From assembly GCF_029873635.1 (NCBI RefSeq), contig NC_080422.1, positions 15,035,936 through 15,099,935 of the forward strand: a stretch of 64,000 nucleotides of DNA. The letters run 5' to 3'. Within the stretch, counting starts at the first letter, position 1. Each line of letters opens with the position of its first letter. Under the pieces are notes generated by a model that was not told the origin of the DNA, did not search any database, and saw only the letters and a list, made by a program, of their open reading frames with translations. A program made the translations under genes and the position numbers. The DNA is from Malania oleifera. Taxonomy: Eukaryota; Streptophyta; Magnoliopsida; Santalales; Ximeniaceae. Shown in pieces: positions 23,268 through 36,029 of this stretch.

Positions 23268-24457
23268 AGGCAAATAATATAACAAAGTTTGTAGTACAAA
23301 ATAAGTAATTTTTTTAAATATTAATGTTGTTCTTGCCTTCTTTTAATACTTTTTTGTTTTTTTTACTATATTTCTTTGTTTTTGTTTATAATTTTTTAAT
23401 ATAATTAATTCATTACATATATAAACAACAAATCCCATAATAAATAAATAACTTTATATTTAGAGAGGTCTTGAATTTGGCTGTATTTGATTTGGATAAA
23501 ATATAATTCAAAATTCTATTAAAATTTTTTGGAATTCGTCCAAATCCAATTTTAAGATTCGAAATTTATACTCTCAAATGTTACGTGTTCTATTCATTTT
23601 TTTAGAAACACTTTTCACATATTTTACTTCTATTTTATCTGTTATAAATAATTTCAGTTCTTATTAGACCATTTAAACATAAAATTTTATTTTTGTCCCT
23701 AAGTGAACCCTTTTCATTTTAAAGGAATTGACACCTCAAAATCTCGATAAAAGTGATGAGTAATACTTAAAATTTTTTGTTACACTGTCCCAGCTATGTC
23801 TTTTGTTTACAAAGGCAAATATTTAAAACATAATATTTGGACTTATTTGAATTAAACAAAGCCTAACTAATATAATTATAATTTCTCAAAATTTGGAGGT
23901 CAAAGCAAGATCCCTCTGACTCTGTTTTTGGCCAATTGATGAACCCAAATGTGCACAAATTGCATTTGCATTGCTCTTTACCTACTCTGTTTTTTTTTTT
24001 ATTCTCCTAGTGCTTTCCACCAACTTTAATGGCGACAAAACGGCATAATTCCGGCAGCTGGCAGATTAATATTGCAGCAAAATTGAAATCCATGTTTGAC
24101 AAACCAGGAATTTGCAATGTCATTTTCACCCCTACGACCTCCCCTGGCCTAACCCACAAAGTCAAATTGTCTTTTTGTCAATTTCATCAGTACTTTCTCC
24201 TGCTTTTCTCTTTTATTTTTCTCGGGAGACAAACGGCGCCACGCCTTATTTTACACCTGCACGTGGCCTCCCCTGCCACTGCAAGAAAACACATTCCACC
24301 CGACGGTGATTTTAATACTCATTCCCAAAAAAACAAACCACCCCTTTTTCAAACATTTATATATATATGTATATTGCCCATTCGAAGAACTGGGATCGAA
24401 GTGCAAACCTGAGACCTTCAAACCTGATTTTCCCAAGAAACAAACAGAGCAAAGAAA
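23147..24457. other. AT-rich upstream region of the OVATE gene
   Basis: Contains a (TA)n tract of about 42 bp at 23221-23262 and long A/T-rich sequence. From about 24000 the composition becomes gene-like. A TATA-like atttatatatatatg at about 24356-24370 lies roughly 90 bp upstream of the OVATE start codon. Confidence 0.5.
24356..24370 (+). promoter_or_regulatory. Possible TATA box of the OVATE gene
   Basis: A TATATATATA stretch lies about 90 bp before the ATG in otherwise mixed sequence. Its position fits a plant core promoter with a short 5' untranslated region. No transcript evidence can be seen here. Confidence 0.35.
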
Positions 24458-25201
24458 ATGCCGAAGAAGAAACTCCAAAAATCCATTCAGGTTTACTTCT
24501 CCAAGTTCAAAAAACAAACAACACACCCTCAACTCCCCTCCAAATCCTTCGCCTACGCCGCCACCTGCCGGATTCTCCCGCGGTGCGGCAACCCCAGGAC
24601 GCCTTCCTTCGCCCTCGACCGCGGCGGCGACGCAGCCGCCTCCGCTGTCTGCGGCGCCGCCGCAGCCGCACACCCGGAAACCGACGGGTATCTCTTCGGG
24701 AATTTCCTGTACCAGACCGAGACCAGCGAAGATTATTACGACGAGAGGTCGGAGGGGCCAGCCGCAGCCGCCGCGGCCGCTGGGGGCGGTCTGGGGGAGT
24801 CGACTCAGTTCATCGATATTTCGCCGAACACGAGCCTGACGGCGTCGGAAGAACCGGGTTCGAGCTCGATGAGCAGTAACAGCGATGGGTCTGTGATTAC
24901 GGCAGTTTCGGAGGAGGAGTTGAAGGATTTGCCGATTCCGGACGACTGCACCGCCGTGATGACTGAGTCGGCGAACCCGTACGACGATTTTCGGGAGTCG
25001 ATGGAGAAGATGGTGGAGGCGCAGCTGGAGCAGGGGTTGAAGGTGGATTGGGATTTCATGGAGGAGCTGCTTTTTTGTTACTTGAACTTGAACGACAAGA
25101 CGTCGTACAAGTATATCTTGAGCGCTTTCGTGGACCTGGTTGTGGTTTTACGGCAGAATTCAGGCAAGGTTCCGGCGAGAATTCAGGTTGTAGATGTTTA
25201 A
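24458..25201 (+). CDS. OVATE family protein (transcriptional regulator)
   Basis: A single-exon frame of 247 codons ends TAA. The C-terminal OVATE domain spans residues about 171-232: it begins NPYDDFRESMEKMVEA, continues DWDFMEELLFCYLNLND and ends YKYILSAFVDLVVVLRQ, all hallmark residues. A second family mark is the Cys/PRT-SF stretch near residues 37-51. The middle has low-complexity Ala runs (60-71 and 102-108) and a Ser-rich acidic stretch. OVATE proteins are plant nuclear or cytoskeleton-associated factors that mostly repress transcription, bind TALE homeodomain proteins and affect organ shape. The ATG at 24458 follows agaaa and gives MPKKKLQKS, the usual short basic start. Absence of introns is normal for the family. 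Which subfamily member it is cannot be settled from sequence alone; it looks closest to the OFP13/15/16/18 group. Confidence 0.93.
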   Translation: MPKKKLQKSIQVYFSKFKKQTTHPQLPSKSFAYAATCRILPRCGNPRTPSFALDRGGDAAASAVCGAAAAAHPETDGYLFGNFLYQTETSEDYYDERSEGPAAAAAAAGGGLGESTQFIDISPNTSLTASEEPGSSSMSSNSDGSVITAVSEEELKDLPIPDDCTAVMTESANPYDDFRESMEKMVEAQLEQGLKVDWDFMEELLFCYLNLNDKTSYKYILSAFVDLVVVLRQNSGKVPARIQVVDV

Positions 25202-26433
25202 CTAGCGAGGGTGCAAATATGTTTGTGGGATTGTAAGAGTACGTAGTACGTGTTTTTTAATTAATTATCTTTCAACGACGACCTTAGTTTCTGATGATCA
25301 TATCCAATAATACACTTATATAGTATCAGAAATATAAGTATGGTTAATTTGATCGATCAGAATTGAAGTTTAAGGATATGATAAGAGAATACAAGCAGAG
25401 GGAAATTAATATGATTGCCCTGCTTAATTAGTAATTAATAGTAAGAATTAAGAAAAGATCACAATCAAAGATCATTTTATTAATTACCATACTTCCTTTA
25501 TGCGAAATTACTAAATTAAGTTGTGCAATACGCATTTAATTATGTAGATATTGATACGAGATTTTAATTAATTAAATGTTAGTACTCATTCACAATTAAC
25601 ATGACTTATTAGTTGGAAAAATAAAATTATTCTTGAAAAAAAAAAAACAAACATAATTTACATTAATTTGTGAAAAAATAAAATTTATTCAAGCCTTTAG
25701 TTGTACGAGAGTCTTATTTAATGCATCAAATGGTATGCAATTTAGACTATGATTAGCCTTATCTAATGCATCAAATGGTATATCATTCAAAGTTATTATT
25801 AAAAAAAATTTCAAATTCTCAAAATAAATATGAAAATTGTCTCGAGAAACCTACTAATTAAAATTTACATTCATGTACATCCTAAAAGTCATCATTTGAT
25901 AAAGTCAAAGTTTGTTCTTTTACCAAACCCATTACCCATACCAAGTCACCATCTTTGGATGAGCAATTAAAATTTATCTTATCATATTTTTTAGGGTTTG
26001 GAGCGATACCCTCTTCACTTGGGCAACAAGCCAAGAGTGCAATTTCCACTTTTTTCATTTGTAAATATATCTTTAGCACTAATCCACCCTTAATCATGTA
26101 TGATACTTCTATTCAAAAGGATTAATTATCGCCTATTTTACTTTAGGCTCTATTAAAAAAATAAAAAAAAAAGTAGATCGTGTTGCCAATCATAAAAGAA
26201 ATTTTCAATTGTACCAAATGATACACATTTATATTAGGTAAAAATCATAATCATTGATTTACTAAGACACATATGGTCCACACCTACATTTGCAAAAGAG
26301 ACATCAACCTGGCTATGATATGGTTGATACATAGCTTTATAAACCGCAACACCGATCCAAGATTCTAACTAACCTACTTCCATAATTGTGCCTTTCCAGC
26401 TCATTTCATTTTTTTAGGAATAAATTAAGTTTA

Positions 26434-26499
<66 letters not shown>

Positions 26500-27474
26500 G
26501 GTTGATACTTATGCCTTCAAAGATACATATATAATAGTACAATTATTAAGTATACTCGGTATATGCTAACGTGGATCGATATGATTGTTATTTATCTATT
26601 CTTCATTTATCGATTCTAACGGTATATAAGTGTGGCTAGTCAGACAGAACATGAGAGGCATACTTAAAAATAACATAAAATTATAGTACTGTACACTTAT
26701 ATTCCCACCTCCTCTATTATTTGTTTATCATTCGTTTGACCCATCTAGCGGGGAATAAGTAATAATCATAAATCTACCTCAATCATAAATCCCTCTGGCA
26801 ATATTTGACTAATGCTATAGAAGAGATTATAATAAAAATATGTGATGAGTATAAAATGCATCATCTTTTCATCATCCCGATACACATTCTACATAAATTA
26901 ATTTTATTTTATAAACAATAATTTTTTTTTTTGAAAATATGAATTTTAGATTTGTAATTTGAATTGACATGGGTTTGTACAAACTAATTAAGTTAAATTT
27001 ATATTTTGTTTTATCTAAATTTACACAAACTCAAATTATAAATTCTCAAATTAGAAAAATTATGGAATAAAATTTCTCAAATTCGCAGACAAAGACTAAA
27101 GAATCAACTTGAAACACTATTTTATTAATTTTGTTACTATAGAGGATGAATTCGGATTAGCATTTTATTTTATAAAATATTATTTTGTAAATACTAATTG
27201 GTTAACCAAAAGTCTCATTACTTAATTATGTAAAGTGGCATTATTGCCTCATTAGTCGGTTGTTCTTGAAGTCAAAGCTTCCAGTTACTTTGATTCCCAA
27301 AATAACATCATCCTTACTTTAAGAGGAAAAAAAATAGGGCACCGAAATTCAATTGCATAATCATATCACTATTTTTCTATTAACAAAAAAAAAAGCTTTG
27401 CAAATCAACTGATAATTATGTTATGAATCTTGATTACTGTGTTAAATAAATAAAAATAAATGAACAATAATAGT
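25202..27474. other. AT-rich intergenic sequence
   Basis: No gene supported. It contains a compound (TA)n(GT)n microsatellite at 26436-26495. A minus-strand frame of 71 codons at 25882-26097 has no recognised domain. Confidence 0.6.
26436..26495. repeat. Compound (TA)n(TG)n microsatellite
   Basis: About 16 TA units are followed directly by about 14 TG units. It is probably length-variable. Confidence 0.95.
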
Positions 27475-27847
27475 ATAGACAAAAGATACTTACATTTTCT
27501 GGTGTTCAACAAAAAAATATAGTCATAAATCTTTCATGAGATTTCAAAAATTATACTATTCAAACTCTCATAGAGTTTGATAGAATGAAAGATGTAGACT
27601 TCTTTTTAAGATTTTGAAAATTTCACGAAACTCCTATTAGGCTTGGCAAAAAAATATGATCGTTCCCGACATTTGGTAAAAATGCAAGTCAAGGAGAAGA
27701 AATAAGTGTCTGAAAAATCGATTTTCAAGGGAGATGCGTACGATTTTCGAAACATAGGTAAAAATCTATTTTATTTTATTTTTTTGTCAAAAAAAGAAGT
27801 TTGCATCTTCTACCAAACTTCAAGAGACATCAGTATTTTTTGGCCCT
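27475..27847. mobile_element. Possible fold-back MITE, diverged copy
   Basis: It begins gacaaaagatacttac and ends 'cagtattttttggccct', with inner gttcaacaaaaaaat and tttttgtcaaaaaaag arms. Layout and words resemble copies a and b, but divergence is high. Confidence 0.4.
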
Positions 27848-29766
27848 ACAAAAATGCACTATGCATCATGTAATTAACTTACAATGTCTCACACCTAACA
27901 TATAAACATTTATAATTAATTTCTAATTACCTTGTATCTTCAAATAGAGTAAAAAATTGAACTGTAAATATTAAAATAAAAAAAATTTAGTAAATTGTTT
28001 TATTCAATAAATGAGTTAAAGAAGGATATATTAACATTCATTGTGTACGTATGGTTATGCGTACATGTGCATTATCAATCACAGGTCCCAATCATGACGA
28101 TTCATTAGTCACGCAACTAACATGCTTATACATGGCATCTTATGATTGGCCTGGAGTATTAGGTTCCCTAAATATGAAGGTATTACGTACCCTATATTCT
28201 CTTTTATAACTCGGATCAATGAGCCTCCATATCCATATAGATATAAATGTGTGTGTGTGTGACATGACTCAACTCAGTTCATTCAATTAAACCTAATTTG
28301 AACACTCATTCTAGTACAATTTCATAAAAATCTAGGCGCAAATTGCTCCCTACCAAACTCAATACATAGACTTATATCGAAAAATATTTTTCAACTCAAA
28401 ACATGTAATTATTCCTCACCTTTTTTAAATGCATTGAGTGAATTATACCAGATGCTTCAATCTCTTGATTTTTAACTATATACTTTAATTATAATTTTGG
28501 TATGGTACAACATTAGTCAACCCTAACTACATGTTTCGTACCTCTCTTAAAAATAAAAATTTTCTATAAAAAAAAATTACCCAAATGGATATTTTTTAAA
28601 AGGTAATTACCCAGATTGATATACCTAATATCCCACCTTTATGTGTCTATTTTATTTAATACACGCATCATGCAAATACACCGAAAGTAATAGTTGTTAG
28701 ATACCACTACTGTATTTATTGCTAGTTGTTCTCAAATATAATTTCATAATTTCACTAATATTTACAAAATTAGCCCTAAATTGTATATCAAAACTTTTTA
28801 ATTAAGATGTTCGCATATAACTCAGCGATCATTATGTTTTTTTTTTTTTAAAGAAATATATATTTACAAAGATTGTAAATCGTTTGATTAACTTTAAATC
28901 TTGGCAATCCACTTTGATGCATGACAAAGTATTGTTTTTCTCCCGACACAATAATCAATCATAAATTCCCAAATCATAGTAATTTAATATAACCTAAACT
29001 ATATTTTATATTATACATATATAGACTTGTATATTTACATAAAATAATAGGTTTCAAAAAATTATTATAGAGGGAGTAGGAGTGACTAAAAGTTATATAT
29101 GTTTTTTAATTTTAATAATGATTCACAAAAATACGTGTGTAATACGTAATTAAAATTATGATAGTGAGAAAATTAAGCGATAAATAAGACTTAATACTTG
29201 AAAAAATAAACAAAGTAAGTATAAAATAAATGTAGACACAACTTTAATCCTTAATCTATTAGTCCCTATTTCTTGGCTTTCACATTGGATATGAAAGTTC
29301 ATATTTTTAGTAACTAAGCTCTCAAATGGCTGCTTCTTATAGGTATTCCAAAGGTCAACATGAATAAATAAAAAATTTGTATTAAGATCACACTTAAATA
29401 TATTAATAAGTTCATTATTTCATTGTTTAAAAAATTACTAGAGCTTATGTAAGAATATTTACATTATTATAACATTTTTAGGATCTATATTTAATTTTAT
29501 CATGATATAAATTGGATGCGTATTGAGTGAAATTTAATAATTAACATTAATAGATATTACATTAAGAAGGTTGAATATTTTAACCCTTATGGAATTATTG
29601 CATATAAATCAATATTTTAATATGGAAAATTGGATTATTTGAACATTATGAATGTGACAAAAATTTGGGATTAAATTACTTTTTTCTATTTAAAATTTAA
29701 CAATTTTGTTTTCTCCTAGTTTTTAAAATGTAGATTAGATAAATTCAAAGGTTATTGTACCTACTT

Positions 29767-29816
<50 letters not shown>

Positions 29817-30029
29817 TCCCAGAAAAAAAATATATATATATTAGCCCATGGGACAAATTTATTGAGGTAAATTCTTTCAAAAGACGCCAACATAGCAAAA
29901 TATCATAAACATGAAAATATTTTATTTATGGTGACTTTTTATTTTTCTTAAATTATATGTGAGTTGGAAATTTAGATAATTTTTTTTTTAAATCATTATC
30001 TACCTATATTTTTTTTGAAAAAAAATGTC
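27848..30029. other. AT-rich intergenic sequence
   Basis: No gene supported. It contains a (TA)n tract at about 29770-29814 and scattered A/T runs. Confidence 0.6.
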
Positions 30030-30480
30030 ATAATTTTTTTTAAAAGTGCCCTCTAAGGTTTTGGCCTAGTGGTCGCTCTCTATGTGAGTATTTCAATTAA
30101 CTCATACTCATGGCCTTGAAGTAGGTATCCATTCACCAGTGGTGTATTGCAGAATATGTTGTTTCTTAGCTTTTAAGTTTGAGGTCCACTATGGGCTTGT
30201 GTGGGATTTAAAGTCCAACTTAGGCTAATTTTGAGTTTGAGGTCCACTTGCTAGATTTGAAGCCCAACTTGGACTTATTTTGAGTATGAGGCCCATTATG
30301 GGTCTGTACTTGATTTAAAGGCCACTTGAACTTATTTTGATTTTGAGGCCAACTATGGGTTTGTACTGGGCCTAACTTGGACTTATTTTGAGTTTGAGGA
30401 GCACAATGGCCCTGTGCTGGATTTAAATATCGACTTGGACTTATTTTGAATTTGAGGCCTATAATGGGCCTACGAGTAAT
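30030..30480 (+). repeat. Family D retroelement-like block with 58 bp repeats
   Basis: The block starts with gtgccctctaaggttttggc, matching gtaccctttaaagtcttggc at 47447. From about 30175 to 30475 there are about five diverged 58 bp units with atttaaagcccaacttggac, 'cttattttgagtttgagg' and cccactatgggcctgtgctg. The same units recur at 47755-47910. It is probably part of an LTR or other dispersed element; no terminus was identified. Confidence 0.6.
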
Positions 30481-30491
30481 GCCCAAAAAAA

Positions 30492-31659
30492 TGATATGTT
30501 TAGAAATATAAAAATAATAATAATAACGAAAAATAATAATAAATAAGTAAATTATTTATTATTTAAAATTAAATTGAATAATAAATTAATTAATTAATTA
30601 ATAAGAATTATGAATTAAGCAATATATATATATATAAAGGTTAAAAGTTATTATTATTATTATTATTATATTATTAAATATATATGTTTACCTGAAGCTT
30701 CAAGATAGCAAAGCTCCATCCCCTGGTATTTCTCAGGTTCTGTCTCGCCTCTCTCTGCTCTCTCTTCCATTTTCTTCAATTTCTCGACTAATTTTTGTCC
30801 AATTGAAAATCAGAAAATACTACTGGACTCCATTTTCCGCCACCACCATTTCTACCAGAGCGGATTTATCGTAGGAGCGGCGTAGGCATATCTCCTAGGG
30901 TAAGCTAAATTCTCACTCTTACCCAATTTCTCGTAAATCTTAAACCTAATTGACGATTGGATACCACCACGAGAATCTAGGAATGATTCTCTACAAGTCT
31001 AGTGGAACAAATTTCTCGTGGGATCGTCATAGGCATAACCCCAAAATTAGGATAAGCAGGTTATTAAGGGGCTAATTATTATTTAATTAATAAAGATTTA
31101 GAAATTCTAAAATATTGGGCATTTTGAGGATGAATTTGGGTTGTTGAATTTAGGACTCGGGTAAGTGTCGCGGGTGTAATTTCGAGACCCTGCAGGCATA
31201 GTTCAGGAAACCATGTAAGGGTGTTAAATATTACTTTAAATGTTAATTTGGAGTATATGGAACATAGAGAAGGTTATATGGGTATTATTTTAGGAAATGA
31301 GTTAATTAATTTTGGAAAAACGCAAATTATAGGATTTGAGTTACGGGCGCCAAGGGTGTAGGATCTAGGTTTTAACGAGACTCTCAGTAAGTTAGGTAAG
31401 GGGAATAAATTATAACAGTATTTTTAGAACTACAGTTTGAATTGATATGTGAAAAATGAGCATATGATATTTTTTCTGAAAATTATTATGATATAAATAT
31501 CAGATAAATAGTGTGGCATTTGAGTAATATTGAATTGTGATATTTTAGAATATGAAATATGATTATAAAAATATTTTCTATAATAAATGGGGAAATATGA
31601 GAATATGATTTGTATTATTAAAAAGTGTGGAAATTCATGAAATAAGTTATATATATTGT
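30492..31659 (+). mobile_element. Gypsy LTR fragment (family C / window-start type)
   Basis: Blocks match LTR C ('atttctaccagagcggattt' and gtaggagcggcgtaggcat near 30850; compare 3090-3125), then the LTR at the window start (gatataaatatcagataaat near 31490). It is collinear with these LTRs but stops where a family B LTR begins. No coding sequence. Confidence 0.65.
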
Positions 31660-32046
31660 AACGAACCGAAAAATAAAAGTATTTAAATAATAAAGAGTGA
31701 GAGAAATGGAAACAGTAACAGAAGGAGGCAGCTGAAGCGTTCGTCGACGACGTTGCACTTTGGGATATAATGACACAAGAGAATTTATCAGGTCCCTGTC
31801 GACGAGAAGATACTGGGAGAGGATTTATGGAAGTTTAAAATTCGTCGATGAGAGTGTAGGTTCATTGACGAACTTTCTACATGACTCGTCAACGTGGTGA
31901 CGTGTTTCGTCGATGAATCCAGCTCTATAAATAGCTGAAACTTAGTTTTTTACGCAGCAAATTCACATAAACTCTCACTCTCTCCTCTCTCTACTGTCCT
32001 TCCCTCTTCTCTTTTCGATTTCGGTCCCGTTAGTTGCGGAGAGCAA
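31660..32046 (+). mobile_element. Gypsy family B LTR, 5' fragment
   Basis: It begins TGTAACGAACCG and continues with 'gtatttaaataataaagag', matching the start of the LTRs at 48047 and 59221. It has the tcgtcgacga-type repeats (31740-31915) and TATAAATA at 31926-31933. It stops at the junction with the Athila-like LTR. Confidence 0.75.
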
Positions 32047-33447
32047 AAATGAAGAAAAAGGAAAAAAATATATAAAATTAACGTTTGATGTGACCCGGCC
32101 ATGCATGGCTAGGTCAGGTTGGGTAATCCGGGTCGTAGGGCAGCAAACCCTCCTCTTTAAATCCCCTCTTTTCCTGCGCAGGCACGCGGCTCCCTTTCCC
32201 TTCTCCTTTTCTTTTTTTTTTTTTCCTTTCTCCTTGCTCCTCTCCTTCCCTAAGCTATCTCCCTCTCTGTTTTTTTCTTTACAGTATATTTCTTTTAGCT
32301 CTCTCCTTCTCTCAACTCTCTCCCCTTCTTACTCTCCTCTCCTCCCTTAGTCTCCTCTTCTCTCCCTCGGACTCCCTCTGCAACAACCAGCAATTGCTGC
32401 TCCTCCAAGTCTCCACACAGCAACCACGCACCAGACCACTCCACCAACAGTTCCAGACCTTCAGCCACCTTCGAGCCCTCTGCCCAGCAACCACTTCTCT
32501 GCTGCAACAGCCGAGGAGGCCAGCCAGACCAGCCACCCGAGCAATCCTCTGCAACTCTCCACAATTCCCACCAGTCGACAGCACCAACACCAACTGCTAT
32601 GTCTCTCTCTCTCTCTCTCTCTTCTTTTCTTTCCTTTTAATTGCAACATAATAGTATTTTTTTATTTTTTATTTAGTGCCACGTTTGGAATTTGGATATT
32701 TGATTTTAAAATTTTTTATTGAAGTTTCATTTTTTTTCTTATCTTACTCTTAATTAATGTTGTTATTAGAGTTGAATCGTTTAAATTAGTTTTTTATTTA
32801 TCGTTCCTTTAGTTTAATTTTTGATTTATTTCTTTAAAAAAATAATAAATAAATAAATAAAAAGAATAAAATACAAAAAGAAAAAAAATTGTTTTTATTT
32901 TAGAAATTAATTTGCTTGCCTTTCTTTCTTAAGATTTAATTTTCTTGTTACGACTCGGGTTAATTAGGGTCAGTTTTGTCAAAGTTCACATTTTTACTGC
33001 TTTTCGTTATCCTTCAAGGCATTTGTGTTTGCAATTTGGTTCAAGTTCGTGTTAAAGGTTCGATTTTTAGTTTGTATTTGAATTTGATTGAGTTTCCATT
33101 CCTGCATATTTTAATTTTGAGTTCAAAGTTGTCATCTTAATTAACGCATGTTTTGATGTTTCTTTGAGTAGACGTAGGGTTTTCATTCTTACTTTTTAAT
33201 TCAATGCATGCTAAGTTTAGGGTTTTAATCTGCGTGTTTATTTAATTGGTCAAAATAGGTCTCCACAATCTTGAAAATACTTGAATCTAAACTGAGTTCA
33301 GTACCCTTTAATTTCAATTGGAAGAACGTGAAATTTGATATTAAACGCATTCCCTGAGAAGACGATCTAGCCCTTGGGTTGAATATTACACGACATAACT
33401 CCTATACTTGGGATAACTTTCGAGCTGCTCATTTTTCAAGTGAGTCA
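32047..33447 (+). mobile_element. Athila/Tat-like LTR, + orientation
   Basis: Collinear with the reverse complement of 34064-36029 over tgacccggc, CT-rich, (TC)n and the last 180 bp (tattacacgacataactcc, tatacttgggataactt, ending 'caagtgagtca'). It ends exactly at the LTR terminus CA (33447). It therefore lies in opposite orientation to the LTR at 34064-36029. Its 5' part abuts the family B fragment. Confidence 0.7.
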
Positions 33448-34041
33448 CCTTATCTTTCAAAGAAAAATGAAACAAGTGAAGTTTGACATACTCATCAGTT
33501 CCAGCCCTATTAATGAAAGTGGTGCAGACCAACTCAAAATCTGTCAAATGCTGGTATGGACTCTCAGAATCCATCACGTGAAATTAGGGTATCACAGATA
33601 ACATTTCATGCTTAATTGTGAAATTTGGTGCATCTTGTGGTAACACAATGTAGGACAGTGTAGAAGTGCGTGTGGGCTGCAGAAAATCCTGAAGTGTACA
33701 TGGTATAGGTGTAGCCATGACTTCCTCAAAGAATTGTTCAAACAGAATGCTCAAATCAATTTCAGAATCACTCGTAAAAGTAACAGGAGAACAATCAGAT
33801 TATGTGCTCTGTGTGTCACTACTGGTGTTAAGTGAAATTTTAGACAACCTATTCGAATTATCTCGGACCTAGGGTATCAAATATCAATTCAAACAACAGA
33901 AATTCACCAACACATCAACAAACAAGCATGATAAAAAAAAATTCCAAAATTTTCAAAATTTTCAATTTTTTTATTTTTTTATTTAATGAAAAATAAAAAA
34001 TAATTGGAAAAACACAAATTTTGAAATTAAAACTGACATTT
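33448..34041 (-). mobile_element. Leader and gag start of the Athila/Tat-like relic
   Basis: On the minus strand, after the primer site and a leader, a frame includes DFELVCTTFINRAGTDEYVK and LHLFHFSLKDK, the conserved stretch of plant gypsy gag proteins (retrotrans_gag: 'F...C.t...nG...d...lrLFpFSLkdkA'). Only the first part of gag is present. The element is broken and ends at the inverted LTR. Confidence 0.75.
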
Positions 34042-34056
34042 CCCGGCAACGGCGCC
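34042..34056 (-). other. tRNA-Asp primer binding site
   Basis: Reads tggcgccgttgccggg on the minus strand, complementary to the 3' end of plant tRNA-Asp, the primer known for Athila-type elements. It lies eight bases inside the LTR end at 34064. Confidence 0.85.
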
Positions 34057-34063
34057 AAAAACT

Positions 34064-34865
34064 TGACTCACTCAAAAAATGAGTAACTCAGAAGTTATCC
34101 CAAGTATAGGAGTTCTGTCGTGTAATATTTAGCCCAAATGTTAGATCGTTTCTTCAGAGAATGCAGTTTAATCTCAAAATTTGCATAGTTCCAATTGAGA
34201 ATAAAAAGTCATTAAACACAGTTCAGATTCAGGTTTTCTGGTTTATTTGAGATTTTCTTTAATGAATTAAAGTAACATGCAATTTAAAGTCTAAAACTTA
34301 ACACAAACCAATTTTAACCATGAGAAACAGAAATCCTACGTTTAGTAGCTAAACGGGAATCGAAACATGCGTTGAACTTCGGAAAGAGATTAAAAATGAT
34401 GACTTTAATACGTGAATTAAGCACACAATTAAAATAGACTCATTCAAATACAAATTCAATAAACACCAAATTTTTAACGCAATAAAGAATTCAAACCAAA
34501 AATTAGAACTTTAACCACTAAACAATATGATTAAGCACGGGAAAAAAACGGACTTCAGTTAAACTAAACTTAAATTAAATCGAACTCAACAAAAATTCAA
34601 TTTTTAAAAAGACAACCAATCCAAATCCTAAGAAGATAATATATATATTTGTATTTAGGAGATCAACATAATCACTCAACCAAACACTAAATAAATACGA
34701 AGAAAAGGAAAAGAAATTAACTTTATTAAAAATACCCAAACAAGATAAAAAAAGAGTTGAAATTTTAATTAAAATTCTACTAAAAAAATATGACAAGTTT
34801 TCAATTATCTAAAAATTAATAACAAAACAAAACTAAAGGAAAGAGGAAGAAAGAGAGAGAGAGAG

Positions 34866-34919
<54 letters not shown>

Positions 34920-36029
34920 TTGGTTGTATATGTTGAAGTAGGGATTGGTTGTGGCAGCAACAACACAGCAGGATGAGAGGGGCAGCAGGAACTCTTGGGT
35001 CCAGCTGCAGCAGGGGAACAACAGGGGCTCTTGGGTCCTTGTGGCAGCAATAGCAACCATGGTGTCCATTAGCAGTAGCAGCTGTGGTTTCCAGTAGTAG
35101 CTTCGGGTATGGCAAGACAGCAGCAAGGAGAAAGGAGAGAGGGAAAAAGTAAGAAGGGAAGAGGAAAGGGAGACCGAGAGGGAGAGGAAAGAGAGGAGAG
35201 GGAGAAGAGAGTTAGAGAAACAGAGGAGAGAAGGGACAACAGGTTCTTCTTCTGCAGGCAGCAATATGAAGAAGAAGAAGAAGAAACAGCAACTCGACAG
35301 TGGTGGCACCAGCGGCGGCTATGGTAGGGGCAACAAGCACGAAAAAGGAGAAGGAAGAGGAAATGGAGAAAGAAAGGAAGGGAGATCTGAAGAGGGAGAG
35401 AGAAGAGAAGGGAAGAGGAGGGAGGAGAGCCGAAGGAGAAAAGAAAAGGCAAAGGGACCGAAAGGGAGGGAAAGGAGAAGAGAGGAGAGAAGTAAGGAAG
35501 AGGGTGCGGGTGAGAAGGAGAATGGAAAGAAAAATATAAAGGGAGAAGGGGAGGGCTAGCCCTATGCCATCGCACGGAGGAGAGTATAGACCCAGCTGCA
35601 TGGCCTGGTTTGCAGCCGGGTCAAATCAGGTAATTTATTTATTTTTTCTTTTTTTTTCTTGTTTCTTCTTTTTTTTTGTTTCCCAATGATCAAGCCCACT
35701 TTTGTCCATCTTGGAGCTCATATCGCTTGAAACTTAAAATATGAAAGTTGTAGATAATCTTCTCATCTTTTTTTAAAATTTTGAATTGTCTCGATTGGAA
35801 TTGGAATGAAAAAATTATGCGCGAATTACAAAGCAGTGCTGATTTTAGCTCCCAATAATTGTCTTGCGATAAAAAATACCAAAAATTCATAAATTACTCA
35901 ATAAAACTCAAATATTATAAATATGAGACCGTACTAAAATATTGAGAGTAATTAGGTATTTAATTAAAAATATAAGTCTTATTGCATGAATTAAAGTACT
36001 TAATTGCACAGTTTAAGCGCGTAATCACA
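34064..36029 (-). mobile_element. Athila/Tat-like 5' LTR (about 1.97 kb)
   Basis: On the minus strand it starts TGTGATTACGCGC at about 36029 and ends gagtgagtca at 34064, just before the tRNA-Asp primer site. A pyrimidine-rich segment with a (TC)n tract (34852-34916) makes many long open frames of Ser/Leu repeats that are not genes. The outer end lies in the tandem repeats of a CACTA element. Confidence 0.75.
34852..34916. repeat. (GA)n microsatellite
   Basis: A 65 bp GA/TC run with one interruption, within the LTR. Confidence 0.95.

Noticed and set aside
24306-24879. Two alternative frames over the start of the OVATE gene
   Set aside because: Arg/Pro-rich shadows of the GC-rich OVATE coding sequence; only the third frame gives the OVATE domain.
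32090-32651. Open frames on both strands in CT-rich sequence
   Set aside because: Same cause as 34805-35601: the pyrimidine-rich part of the homologous LTR.
34805-35601. Several long overlapping open frames on both strands (Ser/Leu-rich or Arg/Glu/Lys-rich)
   Set aside because: They come from a purine/pyrimidine-skewed LTR segment with a (GA)n tract; no domains, and all frames stay open because of composition.
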